A stretch of 50,140 nt of DNA from Acetonema longum DSM 6540. Its GTDB lineage: Bacteria > Bacillota > Negativicutes > Sporomusales > Acetonemataceae. The notes beneath the pieces were generated by a model. The model was not told the origin of the DNA and did no database searches. It saw only the letters and a program-made list of their open reading frames with translations. This document shows positions 1 to 8,603 of the stretch, one piece after another. Location of the stretch: assembly GCF_000219125.1 (NCBI RefSeq), contig NZ_AFGF01000079.1, forward strand, positions 1-50,140. Reading direction: 5' to 3'. The position numbers were made by a program, and so were the translations under genes. Within the stretch, counting starts at the first letter, position 1. Every line of letters begins with the position of its first letter.

Positions 1-40
1 AACCGTCCCGGCGATTCCCCCCGGCGATCCCCCCATGAAA

Positions 41-80
41 AAGCCCCCAGTCGTAGTCATTATCCTACGTCTGGGGGCTT
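41..80 (-). terminator. Intrinsic terminator of the tetR-adaptor-RND operon
   Basis: A 16-bp inverted repeat (41-56 with 65-80, one mismatch, 8-nt loop) lies about 94 nt beyond the stop codon of the efflux pump gene. Read on the minus strand the stem runs into five T, the layout of an intrinsic terminator. On the plus strand only a weak T run follows, so it may also stop transcription entering from the left. I see nothing else in positions 81-173. Confidence 0.75.
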
Positions 81-173
81 TCTTGCAAAGTCCGTTTTTA
101 TTGGTTCTGGGCACATTGCGGCAAGGGGATTTCCTATTGTTTCGAATTTGTGACTTGTTAGGCTTTATCCGGA

Positions 174-3100
174 TTAAACGGTTCTGCCGGTGGGGCCTTT
201 GATCTCCTTTCTGTCTACTCTGAACCAGGCTGCATACATCGTCGGCAGTACCAGCAGCGTCAGGACGGTGGCGCCGAACAGTCCGCCGGCAATGGCCACA
301 GCCATGGGGCCCCAGAAGTTGCTGGGCAGGAGAGGTACCATGCCTAAAATGGCGGCGGCGGCGGTCAACATGATGGGACGGAATCGCAGCACGGCGGAGT
401 CGATGATCGCATCCCAGGGCGTTTCACCGGCCTGGATGTGCTGTTCAATCTGGTCGATCAGAATAACCGAGTTGCGGATGATCATGCCGCTCAGGGCCAA
501 AATGCCCAATTCAGCCACAAAGCCCATGGGACGCCCCGTCAGCAGCATGAAGCCGCTGACTCCGATGATCCCCAGCGGCGCGGTTAAAGCTGTCAAAATC
601 ATCAGGGACATTTTCTGCAGCTGCAGCATTAACAGGGTAATAATCACGATGATCATCATTGGAACCGGCTGCATCAGGTAGGTCATGGACTTTTTACTGC
701 TCTCCAGGGAGCCGCCGATATCGATGCTATAGCCCAAAGGCAGTTTATCCCGCAATTCCTTCAGGCTCTGGTAAACTTGTTGAGTGGCGTCATTGCCGGT
801 GATCCCGTCGGCTACGTCAGCCTGGACAGTGATTGTCGGCTTCAGATCCCGCCGCCAGATCAATCCCTCTTCCGCCCCGTAACTGATTCGGGCAATCTGC
901 TCCAGAGGGACGACCTGGCCGCTGGGAAGAGGAATGGGCAGGTCCTTGATCTGAGCCAGGTCTTTGCGGTTTTGTCCTTCCAGGCGAAAGACCATGCTTA
1001 CGGTTTTGTCTTTCTGATAGAATTCGGCTACCGAAGCGCCAGATACTTGGGTCTGCAGGGTCAAGGCCAGGTTTTGGCTGCTGATGCCTAAGAGACGGGC
1101 CTTGTCCTGATCAACATCCAGCTGTATGACTTTATTCTTTTCCTGCCAGTCAAAATGGATATTTGACAGGTGCGGATTGCCGGTCATGATGTTGCCTGCC
1201 TGCTGGGCGATCTGGCGCACCTTATCCGGCTCATAGCCACTGACTCGCAGCATGACCGGATAAGGGGAAGGAGGCCCGGTCTGAATCAGGCTGATATGGC
1301 CTCTCACATTTTCAAACCGGCTGGCAAAAAGATCCGTGATTTTTTGATTTAGTGCATCCCGATCGGTCAGGTCTTTGGCCACAATGACAAACTGGGCATA
1401 GTTCGCAGCCGGCAGTTTAGGTTCGGTGGTCAGTACGAACCGGGGCGCTCCCTGGCCCACATAATAGCTGTAATTATCGATGCTTGCATCGCCTTCCAGT
1501 TCCTGAGACAGTTTTTGCGCCGCTTCAGAAGTAGCTTTAAGGGATGCGCCTTCCGGCAGTGTCATTTCCACAATTAATTCAGGGCGAACAGACGGTGGAA
1601 AGAATTCCTGCCGGATGAACTGCAGCAAAAAGATAGAACCGGCAAAACAAACCAACGTCAGGATCAACACCAGCTTCCGGTGGTCCAGGCACCAAGTGAG
1701 CACCCGGCGAAACAGCCGGTAAAACTTGGTGTCATACACGTCATGTTCGTGATTCTGCCCAGGGGATGCTGACGGTTTCAGCTGGATTAAATGATACCCC
1801 AGCAGGGGGACCACCAGTACTGAGACAAACCAGGACAACAGCAGAGCCACCGTCATGACCGTAAACAGGCTGCGGGTAAACTCCGCCGCCGCCCCCTGGG
1901 AAAAGCCGATGGGGATAAAGCCGGCGCAGGTAATCAGCGTTCCGGTCAGCATGGGAAAGGCTGTGGCATTATAGGCGTAGCATGCCGCCTCAAACCGGTC
2001 CCAGCCCTGTTCCAGCTTTACGGTCATCATTTCGATGGCAATAATGGCATCGTCCACCAACAGCCCCAGGGCAATGATCAAAGCTCCCAGGGAAACCTTG
2101 TGCAGGTCAATTCCCAGTGTTTTCATGGCGGCGAAAATACCGGCAATGACCAGGGGAATGGAAAGGGCCACCACCGCGCCGGAGCGCAGCCCCAGGCTCA
2201 GAAAGCTGACCACCAGCACGATGATAATGGCTTCGGCCAGAGAACGGACAAACTGATTGATGGAATCCTTAACCACCAGAGGCTGGTTGGATACCTGACT
2301 GATTTCCAGTCCCAGAGGCAGTTCCTGTTTAACCTGGCCGACAGTTTTATCCAGAGCTTCCCCCAGGGACAGGATATTGCCGCCCTTCTCCATGGATACG
2401 GCGATACCGATGGCCGGTTGGCCGTTGAAAAACATTTTCGGTTCCATGGGATCGGCGTAGCTGCGCCGGACTTTTGCTATATCTCCCAACCGGAAGGTGC
2501 GGTCATTGGCCCGGATCGGCAGATCCCTGATATTCTCCAGGTCCTCAAAACTGCCGCTGACCCGTAAATAGACATTATCGGAGATGGTTTCTACCATGCC
2601 GGCCGGCGTCTTGGCGTTTTGCGCCTGGATCGCACTGATAATAAGGTTAGTGTCCAGTTTCATCTGGGCCAGTTTTTCGCTTTCCATTTCAATGTATATT
2701 TTCTCCGGCTGCACTCCAATTAGTTCCACTTTTTTCACAGCCGAGACTCCCAGCAGGATGCGGCGGATTCTTTCCGCCTGTTCCCGCATTTCCTCATAGC
2801 TGAAACCATCGGCGGTGAGGGCGTAAATGCAGCCGTACACATCGTCAAAGCGGTCATTGAAGTAAGGGCCGTAAACCCCCTGAGGCAGGGTATCTTTTAT
2901 GTCGTTGACCATATTGCGCACTTCAAGCCAGGTAGGCCGGATATCTTTTTCCGGGAAAGATTCCTGCAGAGTCACATAAATTACGGCCTGCCCCGGCTTG
3001 GAGTAGCTTCGGAGATAATCCAGGCCCGGTGTATTCTGCAATTTTTTCTCGATTTTGTCAGTGACCTGTTCCTCCATCTCACGGGCGGCCGCCCCCGGCC

Positions 3101-3266
3101 AGGCCACTGAGACAATCATTTGCCGGATGACAAAATCCGGATCCTCCATGCGACCCAGTTGCTGATAGGAGAAGATCCCCATTACAAAGATCACCAGAAT
3201 GAAATAGTAAACCAGCTGCTGATGGCGCAAGGACCATTCCGTTAAATTGATATTTTTCAGACTCAC
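174..3266 (-). CDS. RND-family multidrug efflux transporter, inner-membrane permease
   Basis: 1030 aa, the normal length of a hydrophobe/amphiphile RND pump. It should form the inner-membrane proton/drug antiporter of a tripartite efflux complex. Visible features are one N-terminal membrane segment (about residues 17-35), a large periplasmic loop, a membrane block around residues 335-490 containing the charged stretch GLLVDDAIIAIE that is typical of the TM4 proton relay, a second periplasmic loop, and a final block with a GMIIRNSVILIDQIE stretch. The start overlaps the stop of the upstream adaptor gene by 4 nt, so the two are translationally coupled. Substrates cannot be told from sequence. 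An RND pump implies an outer membrane. No TolC-like channel gene is seen in this window. Confidence 0.93.
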   Translation of the reverse strand: MSLKNINLTEWSLRHQQLVYYFILVIFVMGIFSYQQLGRMEDPDFVIRQMIVSVAWPGAAAREMEEQVTDKIEKKLQNTPGLDYLRSYSKPGQAVIYVTLQESFPEKDIRPTWLEVRNMVNDIKDTLPQGVYGPYFNDRFDDVYGCIYALTADGFSYEEMREQAERIRRILLGVSAVKKVELIGVQPEKIYIEMESEKLAQMKLDTNLIISAIQAQNAKTPAGMVETISDNVYLRVSGSFEDLENIRDLPIRANDRTFRLGDIAKVRRSYADPMEPKMFFNGQPAIGIAVSMEKGGNILSLGEALDKTVGQVKQELPLGLEISQVSNQPLVVKDSINQFVRSLAEAIIIVLVVSFLSLGLRSGAVVALSIPLVIAGIFAAMKTLGIDLHKVSLGALIIALGLLVDDAIIAIEMMTVKLEQGWDRFEAACYAYNATAFPMLTGTLITCAGFIPIGFSQGAAAEFTRSLFTVMTVALLLSWFVSVLVVPLLGYHLIQLKPSASPGQNHEHDVYDTKFYRLFRRVLTWCLDHRKLVLILTLVCFAGSIFLLQFIRQEFFPPSVRPELIVEMTLPEGASLKATSEAAQKLSQELEGDASIDNYSYYVGQGAPRFVLTTEPKLPAANYAQFVIVAKDLTDRDALNQKITDLFASRFENVRGHISLIQTGPPSPYPVMLRVSGYEPDKVRQIAQQAGNIMTGNPHLSNIHFDWQEKNKVIQLDVDQDKARLLGISSQNLALTLQTQVSGASVAEFYQKDKTVSMVFRLEGQNRKDLAQIKDLPIPLPSGQVVPLEQIARISYGAEEGLIWRRDLKPTITVQADVADGITGNDATQQVYQSLKELRDKLPLGYSIDIGGSLESSKKSMTYLMQPVPMMIIVIITLLMLQLQKMSLMILTALTAPLGIIGVSGFMLLTGRPMGFVAELGILALSGMIIRNSVILIDQIEQHIQAGETPWDAIIDSAVLRFRPIMLTAAAAILGMVPLLPSNFWGPMAVAIAGGLFGATVLTLLVLPTMYAAWFRVDRKEIKGPTGRTV

Positions 3267-4348
3267 GGCTTGTCACCGGTTATGCGAACCTTTTGTCCTT
3301 CCCGCAGTTTATGGACCCCGGCGGTGACGATGGTTTCCCCGTCTTTTAACCCGTCGAGGATTTGGACGGTTTCATCGCCAAAAGCGCCGATTTTGACAGG
3401 CCGCAGGGAAACTTGATCGCTGTTGATGACCCAGACATGGGGGGTGTCGCCGGTTTGGTAAATGGATGACAGGGGAACAAATACAGCTGACCGGTCGTTG
3501 CTGCTGAGGATCTCCACGCTGGCAGTCATGCCCAACTGAACCGAGGATGGCGGGTCCACCAAGGCGATGCGGGCCTTATAGGTGCGGGATGCCTTGTCAG
3601 CTACCGGCGAGATTTCCCGCAGCCGGCCGTCAATCACCACATCAGGCAGAGCCCAGAAGGAAATACGGATCTGTCCGGCATCCCGGAGCTCTTCCACCCG
3701 ATTTTCCGGGATATCAATGGCGATTTCTCTTTCTCCGTTCCGGACCAGGGTGACAACAGCCTGACCGGCGCCGACTATTTGACCGGTTTCGGCATGGATA
3801 CCGGCAACGACTCCCGACGTGTCGGCATATAGCGTACTATACCCCAGTTGGTTAGTCCCTTGGGCATATTGGGCCGAGGCCTGGCGGAAAGCCGCTTCCG
3901 CCGAGTCGTAAGCACTCTGATACTGATCAAACTGCAGGCGGCTGACGGCATTTTGCTCATACAGCTGCCGGAACCGTTCCAGGTTGCTTTTGGCCAGGTT
4001 TAACTGAGACCGGGCGGAGGCCAGTTGGGCTGCATAGGCGTTAACAGCCTGCTGAATATCCTGGGGATCAATCTCCAAAAGGCGGTCGCCGGCTTTGACA
4101 GCACTGCCCAGCTCTATATCCCGTTTAATAATTTTTCCGCCGACCTGAAAGGCCAGCTGGGTTTCGTATCTTCCCCGGACATCACCGGAATAACTGGCGC
4201 TTGGCGTTGTCTGGACCAGGCTGATGGCCTGGGCGCGGACGGTGGGTATGACCTCCTGGGCCGGCACGGTTTTTGAGCAGCCGGTCAGCGGCAGAAGCAT
4301 GGCCAAAAGACCAATTGCCGCGTAGCTTCTGGCCTGAATGAATCGCAT
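3263..4348 (-). CDS. RND efflux periplasmic adaptor (membrane-fusion protein), lipoprotein
   Basis: 361 aa. It should link the RND pump to an outer-membrane channel. The N terminus is a lipoprotein signal: basic start, hydrophobic core LLAMLLPLTGC with the lipobox Cys near residue 24. The lipoyl/barrel half-motif GGKIIKRDIELGSAVKAGD (near residue 70) and a helical hairpin region rich in Ala, Gln and Leu follow, then the beta-barrel with AETGQIVGAGQAV. The length is usual for AcrA/MexA-type proteins. A strong purine-rich ribosome site (GGGGGAA) precedes the ATG. It lies 14 nt after the TetR gene and overlaps the pump gene by 4 nt, so all three form one operon. Confidence 0.93.
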   Translation of the reverse strand: MRFIQARSYAAIGLLAMLLPLTGCSKTVPAQEVIPTVRAQAISLVQTTPSASYSGDVRGRYETQLAFQVGGKIIKRDIELGSAVKAGDRLLEIDPQDIQQAVNAYAAQLASARSQLNLAKSNLERFRQLYEQNAVSRLQFDQYQSAYDSAEAAFRQASAQYAQGTNQLGYSTLYADTSGVVAGIHAETGQIVGAGQAVVTLVRNGEREIAIDIPENRVEELRDAGQIRISFWALPDVVIDGRLREISPVADKASRTYKARIALVDPPSSVQLGMTASVEILSSNDRSAVFVPLSSIYQTGDTPHVWVINSDQVSLRPVKIGAFGDETVQILDGLKDGETIVTAGVHKLREGQKVRITGDKP

Positions 4349-4362
4349 CTTAGATTCCCCCT

Positions 4363-4974
4363 TTACTGTTGGCCTGGCAAGGCTTCATCTTTTTTTACCA
4401 GGCCGTGGAGCATAAAGTCAATGAGGGCATCCGTATAATACCCCTGTTCATCTTTTTCCGGGGAAATGGGCATGGTCCGCATATAACTAAAGCTCTGAAA
4501 CAGTTTTAACCCGACATAGGCAACGACCTTTTCATCCACATTCCGAAGTTTTCCCTGGGCTTTTCCTTCGGCAATGATGGTCGCGATCAGGGAAATGAGC
4601 TCTTCCTCCAGAATGACATGATATTTGACGGTTAAAAAGGCTGAGAACAAGGCATCATCGTCTTTTAACAGCCGGGTTAGAAAGTTATCCTGACGAAAGT
4701 AGGCGATGGCGGACCGGATTAACTCAATTAACCGTTCCAAAGGGTCCGGAATGTGACTGATGCCGGCGAAGATCAGATCCCGGACCTGACGGCTTTCCCG
4801 GATAAACAGGGAGATAAACAGATCCTCTTTGTCTTTGAAATGCTCATAAATAGTCTTCTTGGAAATTTTACAGTCGTGACTGATTTCATCCATCGTGGTT
4901 TTTTTGAAACCAAAACGGTCAAACCGTTCTTTGGCTTTATCCAAAATCAAATTTTTTAGTTCGTCTGTTTCCAT
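4363..4974 (-). CDS. TetR/AcrR-family transcriptional regulator
   Basis: 203 aa. The N-terminal helix-turn-helix is clear at about residues 15-60 (RFGFKKTTMDEIS, then KISKKTIYEHFKDKEDLF). The C-terminal half is the variable ligand and dimerisation domain. It is the first gene of the minus-strand efflux operon and most likely represses that operon, releasing it when the pump substrate is bound. A ribosome site (AGGTGA) lies 6-10 nt before the ATG. The promoter upstream carries a perfect palindrome in its spacer that is a good operator candidate. The regulator family is sure; the target and ligand are inference. Confidence 0.92.
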   Translation of the reverse strand: METDELKNLILDKAKERFDRFGFKKTTMDEISHDCKISKKTIYEHFKDKEDLFISLFIRESRQVRDLIFAGISHIPDPLERLIELIRSAIAYFRQDNFLTRLLKDDDALFSAFLTVKYHVILEEELISLIATIIAEGKAQGKLRNVDEKVVAYVGLKLFQSFSYMRTMPISPEKDEQGYYTDALIDFMLHGLVKKDEALPGQQ

Positions 4975-4988
4975 ATGTAATCACCTGC

Positions 4989-5014
4989 TTTATTCGTTAA
5001 GTTTATTCGCTAAG
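4989..5014. repeat. Tandem 13-bp direct repeat in the 5' leader of the tetR operon
   Basis: Two adjacent copies of TTTATTCGYTAAG (4989-5001 and 5002-5014) differ at one base. They lie between the promoter and the ribosome site of the TetR gene. They could be a second regulator-binding site or simply a duplicated leader segment; the sequence does not decide. Confidence 0.5.
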
Positions 5015-5037
5015 GTTGGTTAATTACTCCATAAACC

Positions 5038-5066
5038 ATTATAGTATCTTGGTTTCCAAGCGTCAA
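5038..5066 (-). promoter_or_regulatory. Sigma-A promoter of the efflux operon with a palindromic operator in the spacer
   Basis: On the minus strand TTGACG (5066-5061) and TATAAT (5043-5038) are separated by exactly 17 nt, a near-consensus promoter. The spacer contains the perfect inverted repeat CTTGG-AAA-CCAAG (5060-5048). A repressor bound there would block RNA polymerase, which fits autoregulation by the TetR protein encoded 64 nt downstream. The promoter call is strong; the identity of the binding protein is inference. Confidence 0.8.
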
Positions 5067-5120
5067 TAGAGAAAGCGGAACACTAAAATGATTTCATCTG
5101 CCATTTAGAGTGGTTTGAAG

Positions 5121-5149
5121 TTGCCGAATCGAGTGATAAGGCATATAGT
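5121..5149 (+). promoter_or_regulatory. Probable sigma-A promoter of the small unknown gene at 5173
   Basis: TTGCCG (5121-5126), 17 nt, TATAGT (5144-5149), followed about 13 nt later by a ribosome site and the ATG at 5173. It diverges from the tetR promoter with 54 nt between the two -35 boxes, so regulation of the two could be connected. Confidence 0.5.
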
Positions 5150-5172
5150 AATCTAAAAAAGAGGTGGCTCCT

Positions 5173-5487
5173 ATGGCGTGGCGGGACGGGCAACAGCAGA
5201 CCCTGGCAGCGGTTTTCATCGGCTTGCTGCTGGCCCGGCAAAAAAAACCGGCTGAACTGAATCAATTGCTGCACTTTCTCCTGACTATCTGCAGCGTAGC
5301 CGGTAGTTCAACTGCCCAGGCCGGCGATTGGTCTGATGCGTCCCCGGGGGCCGAATCGGACCGGCATCAAGAGCAAAATCTGCAATCCCAGATGGATACT
5401 CTGAAACAAAGTCTTGGCAGGCTGGAATCCAGGGTTCAGAGGCAGGCACTGGGTTGGAAACCGGTCTGCCGGCCTTGCCGGAAATAA
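5173..5487 (+). CDS. Small protein of unknown function
   Basis: 104 aa from the ATG at 5173, chosen because GAGGTGG at 5161-5167 is well placed for it; a GTG at 5164 is in frame but overlaps that site. I do not recognise the family. The N-terminal third is moderately hydrophobic (TLAAVFIGLLLA), a second hydrophobic stretch is LLHFLLTICSVAG, and the region around residues 65-92 is heptad-like and polar (QNLQSQMDTLKQSLGRLESR), suggesting a short coiled coil. It ends CRPCRK, a possible CXXC pair. It may be a small membrane-associated or secreted protein. It is flanked by the divergent efflux operon and another unknown gene. Coding is supported by the promoter and ribosome site only. Confidence 0.5.
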   Translation: MAWRDGQQQTLAAVFIGLLLARQKKPAELNQLLHFLLTICSVAGSSTAQAGDWSDASPGAESDRHQEQNLQSQMDTLKQSLGRLESRVQRQALGWKPVCRPCRK

Positions 5488-5579
5488 TGCTGCGGCAGGA
5501 AATATGGAAATAGATGTGGAATTTAAGTGATACATACATCATCCAAATTTGACAAATTTCACGGAAGGGGGAATTTCTT

Positions 5580-6206
5580 TTGCAGTATCTCTACATGTCG
5601 AGGATACTCAGAAACTTTTTACTGTTGCTTTTCATTCTTGCTGCTGTTACAGCCGGCAGTTCAGCCGATGCGGCTCCGGAAAAGATTCTGATCATGCCGA
5701 ATATCGGCTATGTAAAACTGCCGGGGGACATTAATCTCACCCCTCTTAAAAGCACTACCGGTCCGGCCTGGGATTTGGCAGGCCAAGACCAGGATAAGGG
5801 TAAGGCAGTCTCCCGCACCGCCCGCTTGACGGCCTCCGAATATCCACCCGCTAGTCTGGGAGTGGACAAGTCCCTGTTCACCACCACCGCCCGCCCGCAG
5901 AGCGGACAGGCCGCTCAGGTCGGAGATGCCGTCAAGCGGTATATGACCCGTTATCTGGCGCAAAACGGCGGCAAGTTGTTAAACTTTTATCCGACCGAGA
6001 CCGCCCCTATTGGCAACCGCCGGGCCTGGGCCTTTTCCATGCGGGCGGACCTGGGTTACGAAGGCGCCTCTTCGGTATTTATCAAAACCTATATGCTGGT
6101 TACCGACACTCGGGTGACCGAAGTGATGCTGGTCTGTCCCGACAGTGACCGTCGCTACTGGGGGCCGATGCTAAGCCGGGCCATGGCCACCTCCGGGGGC
6201 CGTTGA
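5580..6206 (+). CDS. Secreted protein of unknown function; stop codon inside a repeat
   Basis: 208 aa from a TTG at 5580, preceded 9 nt upstream by GGAAGGGGG; an internal ATG at 5595 is an alternative. The N terminus is a clear signal peptide: basic residues, then FLLLLFILAAVTAGSSADA with a probable cleavage after ADA. The rest is soluble, with no motif I can name. It contains KRYMTRYLAQNGGKLLNFYP and a C-terminal beta-rich part (VFIKTYMLVTDTRVTEVMLV). It probably acts outside the cytoplasmic membrane. The gene ends ...GGR-stop, where the last Arg codon and TGA lie in the sequence CCGTTGAAAAAGG, the left end of the window's repeat family. Function is unknown. Confidence 0.7.
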   Translation: MQYLYMSRILRNFLLLLFILAAVTAGSSADAAPEKILIMPNIGYVKLPGDINLTPLKSTTGPAWDLAGQDQDKGKAVSRTARLTASEYPPASLGVDKSLFTTTARPQSGQAAQVGDAVKRYMTRYLAQNGGKLLNFYPTETAPIGNRRAWAFSMRADLGYEGASSVFIKTYMLVTDTRVTEVMLVCPDSDRRYWGPMLSRAMATSGGR

Positions 6207-6226
6207 AAAAGGATCGTCTGCATCGC
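6200..6226. repeat. Modular hairpin repeat, copy 1 (left arm only)
   Basis: CCGTTGAAAAAGG followed by a CGTCTGCATCGC-like stretch matches the left arm of the fuller copies at 12305 and 13119. No matching right arm follows, so this looks like a decayed or partial copy. It overlaps the last two codons of the secreted-protein gene. A separate perfect inverted repeat AAACTTT-TAC-AAAGTTT follows at 6227-6243. Confidence 0.55.
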
Positions 6227-6246
6227 AAACTTTTACAAAGTTTAGG

Positions 6247-6275
6247 TTGCGCGGCTTCCTTTCATGTGATATAAT
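6247..6275 (+). promoter_or_regulatory. Sigma-A promoter of rpmE
   Basis: TTGCGC (6247-6252), 17 nt, TATAAT (6270-6275). The start site would fall about 40 nt before the rpmE ATG. The perfect inverted repeat AAACTTT-TAC-AAAGTTT (6227-6243) lies just upstream of the -35 box and might be a regulator site. Confidence 0.65.
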
Positions 6276-6320
6276 CATTAAACGTGAGAGTGGTTTGAGC
6301 AAAGCGAGGTGCAGCATAGA

Positions 6321-6524
6321 ATGAAAGAAAAAATTCACCCCCAATATGGTGAAGCCAAAGTGATATGTGGTTGCGGCAATACCTTTACAACCGGTTCGGT
6401 AAAAAAAGAATTGCGTGTAGACGTATGTTCCGCCTGTCATCCTTTTTTCACAGGACAACAGCGTAATATGGCGGCTCGCGGTCGTATCGAGAAATTCAAC
6501 AAACGTTACGGCCAGGAAGGCTAA
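6321..6524 (+). CDS. rpmE: 50S ribosomal protein L31 (zinc-binding form)
   Basis: 67 aa from the ATG at 6321, which has GCGAGGTG upstream and gives the normal start [20 protein letters not shown]31 bridges the two ribosomal subunits. The zinc-ribbon cysteines are present (CGC near residues 16-18, CSAC near 36-39), marking the zinc-containing paralogue rather than the zinc-free RpmE2 form that is induced by zinc shortage. It has its own promoter and a hairpin after the stop, so it is probably transcribed alone. It opens the conserved rpmE-prfA-prmC block. Confidence 0.96.
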   Translation: MKEKIHPQYGEAKVICGCGNTFTTGSVKKELRVDVCSACHPFFTGQQRNMAARGRIEKFNKRYGQEG

Positions 6525-6563
6525 TTTGCCTATCTCTATACTTTTTTACGCCAAAAACCTAAA

Positions 6564-6590
6564 GGCAGAGCAGAAATGCTCTGCTCTATT
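6564..6590 (+). terminator. Probable terminator after rpmE
   Basis: GCAGAGCA-GAAA-TGCTCTGC (6565-6572 with 6577-6584) is a perfect 8-bp hairpin with a GAAA tetraloop, followed by a T-rich tail (TCTATTTATAT). The tail is not a clean T run, so termination may be partial. Confidence 0.55.
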
Positions 6591-6626
6591 TATATACATT
6601 AGAAATTTGAGAGGAAGAAAGCCATC

Positions 6627-7544
6627 GTGAAACCTAAAGTCTATATCGGCGGTCAGGCGGTGATTGAAGGCGTGATGATGCGTGGCCCGAAAGAAATCGC
6701 CACTGCCGTGCGGGAACCGTCCGGAGAGATTATCCTGCAAAAAGACGTATTCACATCCATTACCGACCGCTTTCCTGTCTTAAAAAAGCCCATGCTGCGT
6801 GGCGTGGTTTCTTTGGCCGAATCGCTTGTATACGGTCTCAAGGCCCTTTCCTTTTCCGCTCAGGCGGCGGGAGAAGAGGGGGAGCAGCTTTCTACCAAAG
6901 AGATCGTCTTAACCATGCTGTTTGCTCTGGGGCTGGCAGTTCTGCTGTTTATCGCCATTCCTACCTTTGCGGCCAAATATATTTATAGTGCCGTCAGCGA
7001 TCCCTTCCTCCTGAATCTGTTTGAAGGACTGCTCAGACTGGTCATTTTTCTCGCCTATATCGTTGCTATTTCTCAAATGAAAGATATTCAACGGGTTTTT
7101 GCCTATCATGGCGCTGAGCATAAAACCATCCATGCTTATGAAGCCGGAGCACCGCTGGACCCGGAGCATGTCCGGGGCTACAGCCGCCTGCATCCTCGTT
7201 GTGGCACCAATTTTCTTCTGATTGTGATGGTAATCAGCATCATTACCTTTGCTTTTCTTGGATGGCCTAGTTTATTCTGGCGCATCCTGTCCCGGATCCT
7301 CTTGATGCCGCTGGTGGCCGGGATATCCTACGAGATCATCCGCTTTGCCGGACGCAGTCAAAACCGGCTGGTAGCCTGTATCGTAACGCCTGGGTTGTGG
7401 TTGCAGTATCTGACCACCCGGGAACCGGATGACAGCCAGATCGAAGTAGCCATCCGGGCCCTGGAAGCCGTCAAACCGGCGGAAACCGTTGTACCTGACA
7501 GGGATTCAAATCGAGCCAATCCAGGGGTGAATAGCGATGCTTGA
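6627..7544 (+). CDS. DUF1385 membrane protein, YqhQ family
   Basis: 305 aa from a GTG at 6627 with a purine-rich site (GAGAGGAAG) upstream. The family hallmark is visible at the start: [14 protein letters not shown] (about residues 8-21). The protein then has several membrane segments (about residues 95-115, 135-155, 195-215 and 220-240) and the conserved [15 protein letters not shown] and [10 protein letters not shown] stretches between them. The His, Glu and Cys in these stretches suggest metal or substrate binding, but no biochemical role is established for the family that I can state. It commonly precedes rpmE or prfA in Firmicutes. It overlaps prfA by 8 nt, so translation is coupled. Confidence 0.88.
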   Translation: MKPKVYIGGQAVIEGVMMRGPKEIATAVREPSGEIILQKDVFTSITDRFPVLKKPMLRGVVSLAESLVYGLKALSFSAQAAGEEGEQLSTKEIVLTMLFALGLAVLLFIAIPTFAAKYIYSAVSDPFLLNLFEGLLRLVIFLAYIVAISQMKDIQRVFAYHGAEHKTIHAYEAGAPLDPEHVRGYSRLHPRCGTNFLLIVMVISIITFAFLGWPSLFWRILSRILLMPLVAGISYEIIRFAGRSQNRLVACIVTPGLWLQYLTTREPDDSQIEVAIRALEAVKPAETVVPDRDSNRANPGVNSDA

Positions 7545-8599
7545 AAAATTACAAGCTATTGAAGACAAGTATTTAGAGTTGGAAGGCTTGATTAGCAATC
7601 CGGCTGTCATGCAGGATATGGATACCTGGCAGAAGCATACCAAGGCTCACTCCAAGCTGACCGGTGTGGTCGCCAAGTTCCGTGAATATAAGCAAATGCA
7701 AAAAGATCTGACCAATACCCGGGAAATGCTGAAAGAAAGCGATCCGGAACTGCGGGAAATGGCTCAAGCAGAATTCGAAGACTTGAAAAGCCGCAATGAA
7801 GAATTAGAGCAGGAATTGCATATTCTGCTCCTGCCTCGGGACCCTAACGACGAGAAGAATGTCATCGTGGAGATTCGTGGCGGGGCCGGCGGCGATGAAG
7901 CGGCTCTTTTCGCCGGTGATATGTTCCGCATGTATACCCGTTATGCCGACACCCAGGGCTGGCGCACTGAGGTTCTCGACGCTAACCCTACCGGTCTGGG
8001 CGGGTTTAAAGAAGTCATTTTTCTGATCGAAGGTGACGGGGTATACAGCAAAATGAAATATGAAAGCGGCGTGCACCGGGTGCAGCGGGTGCCTGAAACC
8101 GAGGCCAACGGCCGCATTCATACCTCCACCATCACCGTGGCAGTGATGCCTGAAGCTGAAGAGGTAGAGGTAGACATCAGCCCCAATGACCTGCGGATTG
8201 ATACCTATTGCGCTTCCGGCGCCGGCGGTCAGCATATCAATAAAACCGAGTCGGCCGTCCGGATTACCCATCTGCCTACCGGCGTGGTAGTACAGTGCCA
8301 GGATGAGAAATCCCAGTTGAAAAACCGGGATAAGGCTATGAGGGTCCTCGGCCAAAGTTTTGGAAATTGCCCAGGAATCCCAGCGGGCCGAGGAAGCTGC
8401 GGCCAGAAAAAGCCAGGTAGGCACAGGCGACCGCAGCGAGCGTATCCGTACCTACAACTTCCCGCAGGGAAGGGTCACCGACCACCGGATTGGTTTGACT
8501 CTGCACAAACTGGATTTTATCTTGAACGGTGACCTGGAGGAATTGATTCAGGGTCTAATTACGTACTACCAAAGTGAACGAATGAAACAAATGGAGTAA
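7537..8599 (+). CDS. prfA: Peptide chain release factor 1, with an apparent frameshift near 8350
   Basis: RF1 reads UAA and UAG stop codons and releases the finished peptide. The reading frame from 7537 shows the stop-codon recognition motif PET in RVPETE and the catalytic GGQ at residues 230-232 ([18 protein letters not shown]). After ...DKAMRVL (8349) that frame becomes nonsense and stops at 8532. The true C-terminal part continues in another frame from GCC at 8351 ([20 protein letters not shown]... to 8599). Two bases appear missing: CTC-CGG-GCC is expected and CTC-G-GCC is read. With two bases restored the protein would have 354 aa, normal for RF1. Because RF1 is essential, a sequencing or assembly error is the likeliest cause. 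It lies 4 nt before prmC, which encodes its methylase. Confidence 0.93.
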
Positions 8600-8603
8600 A
8601 AAA

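Noticed and set aside
8341-8365. Programmed frameshift in prfA like that of prfB
   Set aside because: There is no in-frame UGA slippery stop and no internal Shine-Dalgarno arrangement at the site; a missing dinucleotide explains the break more simply.
7804-8424. A 206-codon open frame antisense to prfA
   Set aside because: It mirrors the conserved RF1 frame and has no independent coding evidence.
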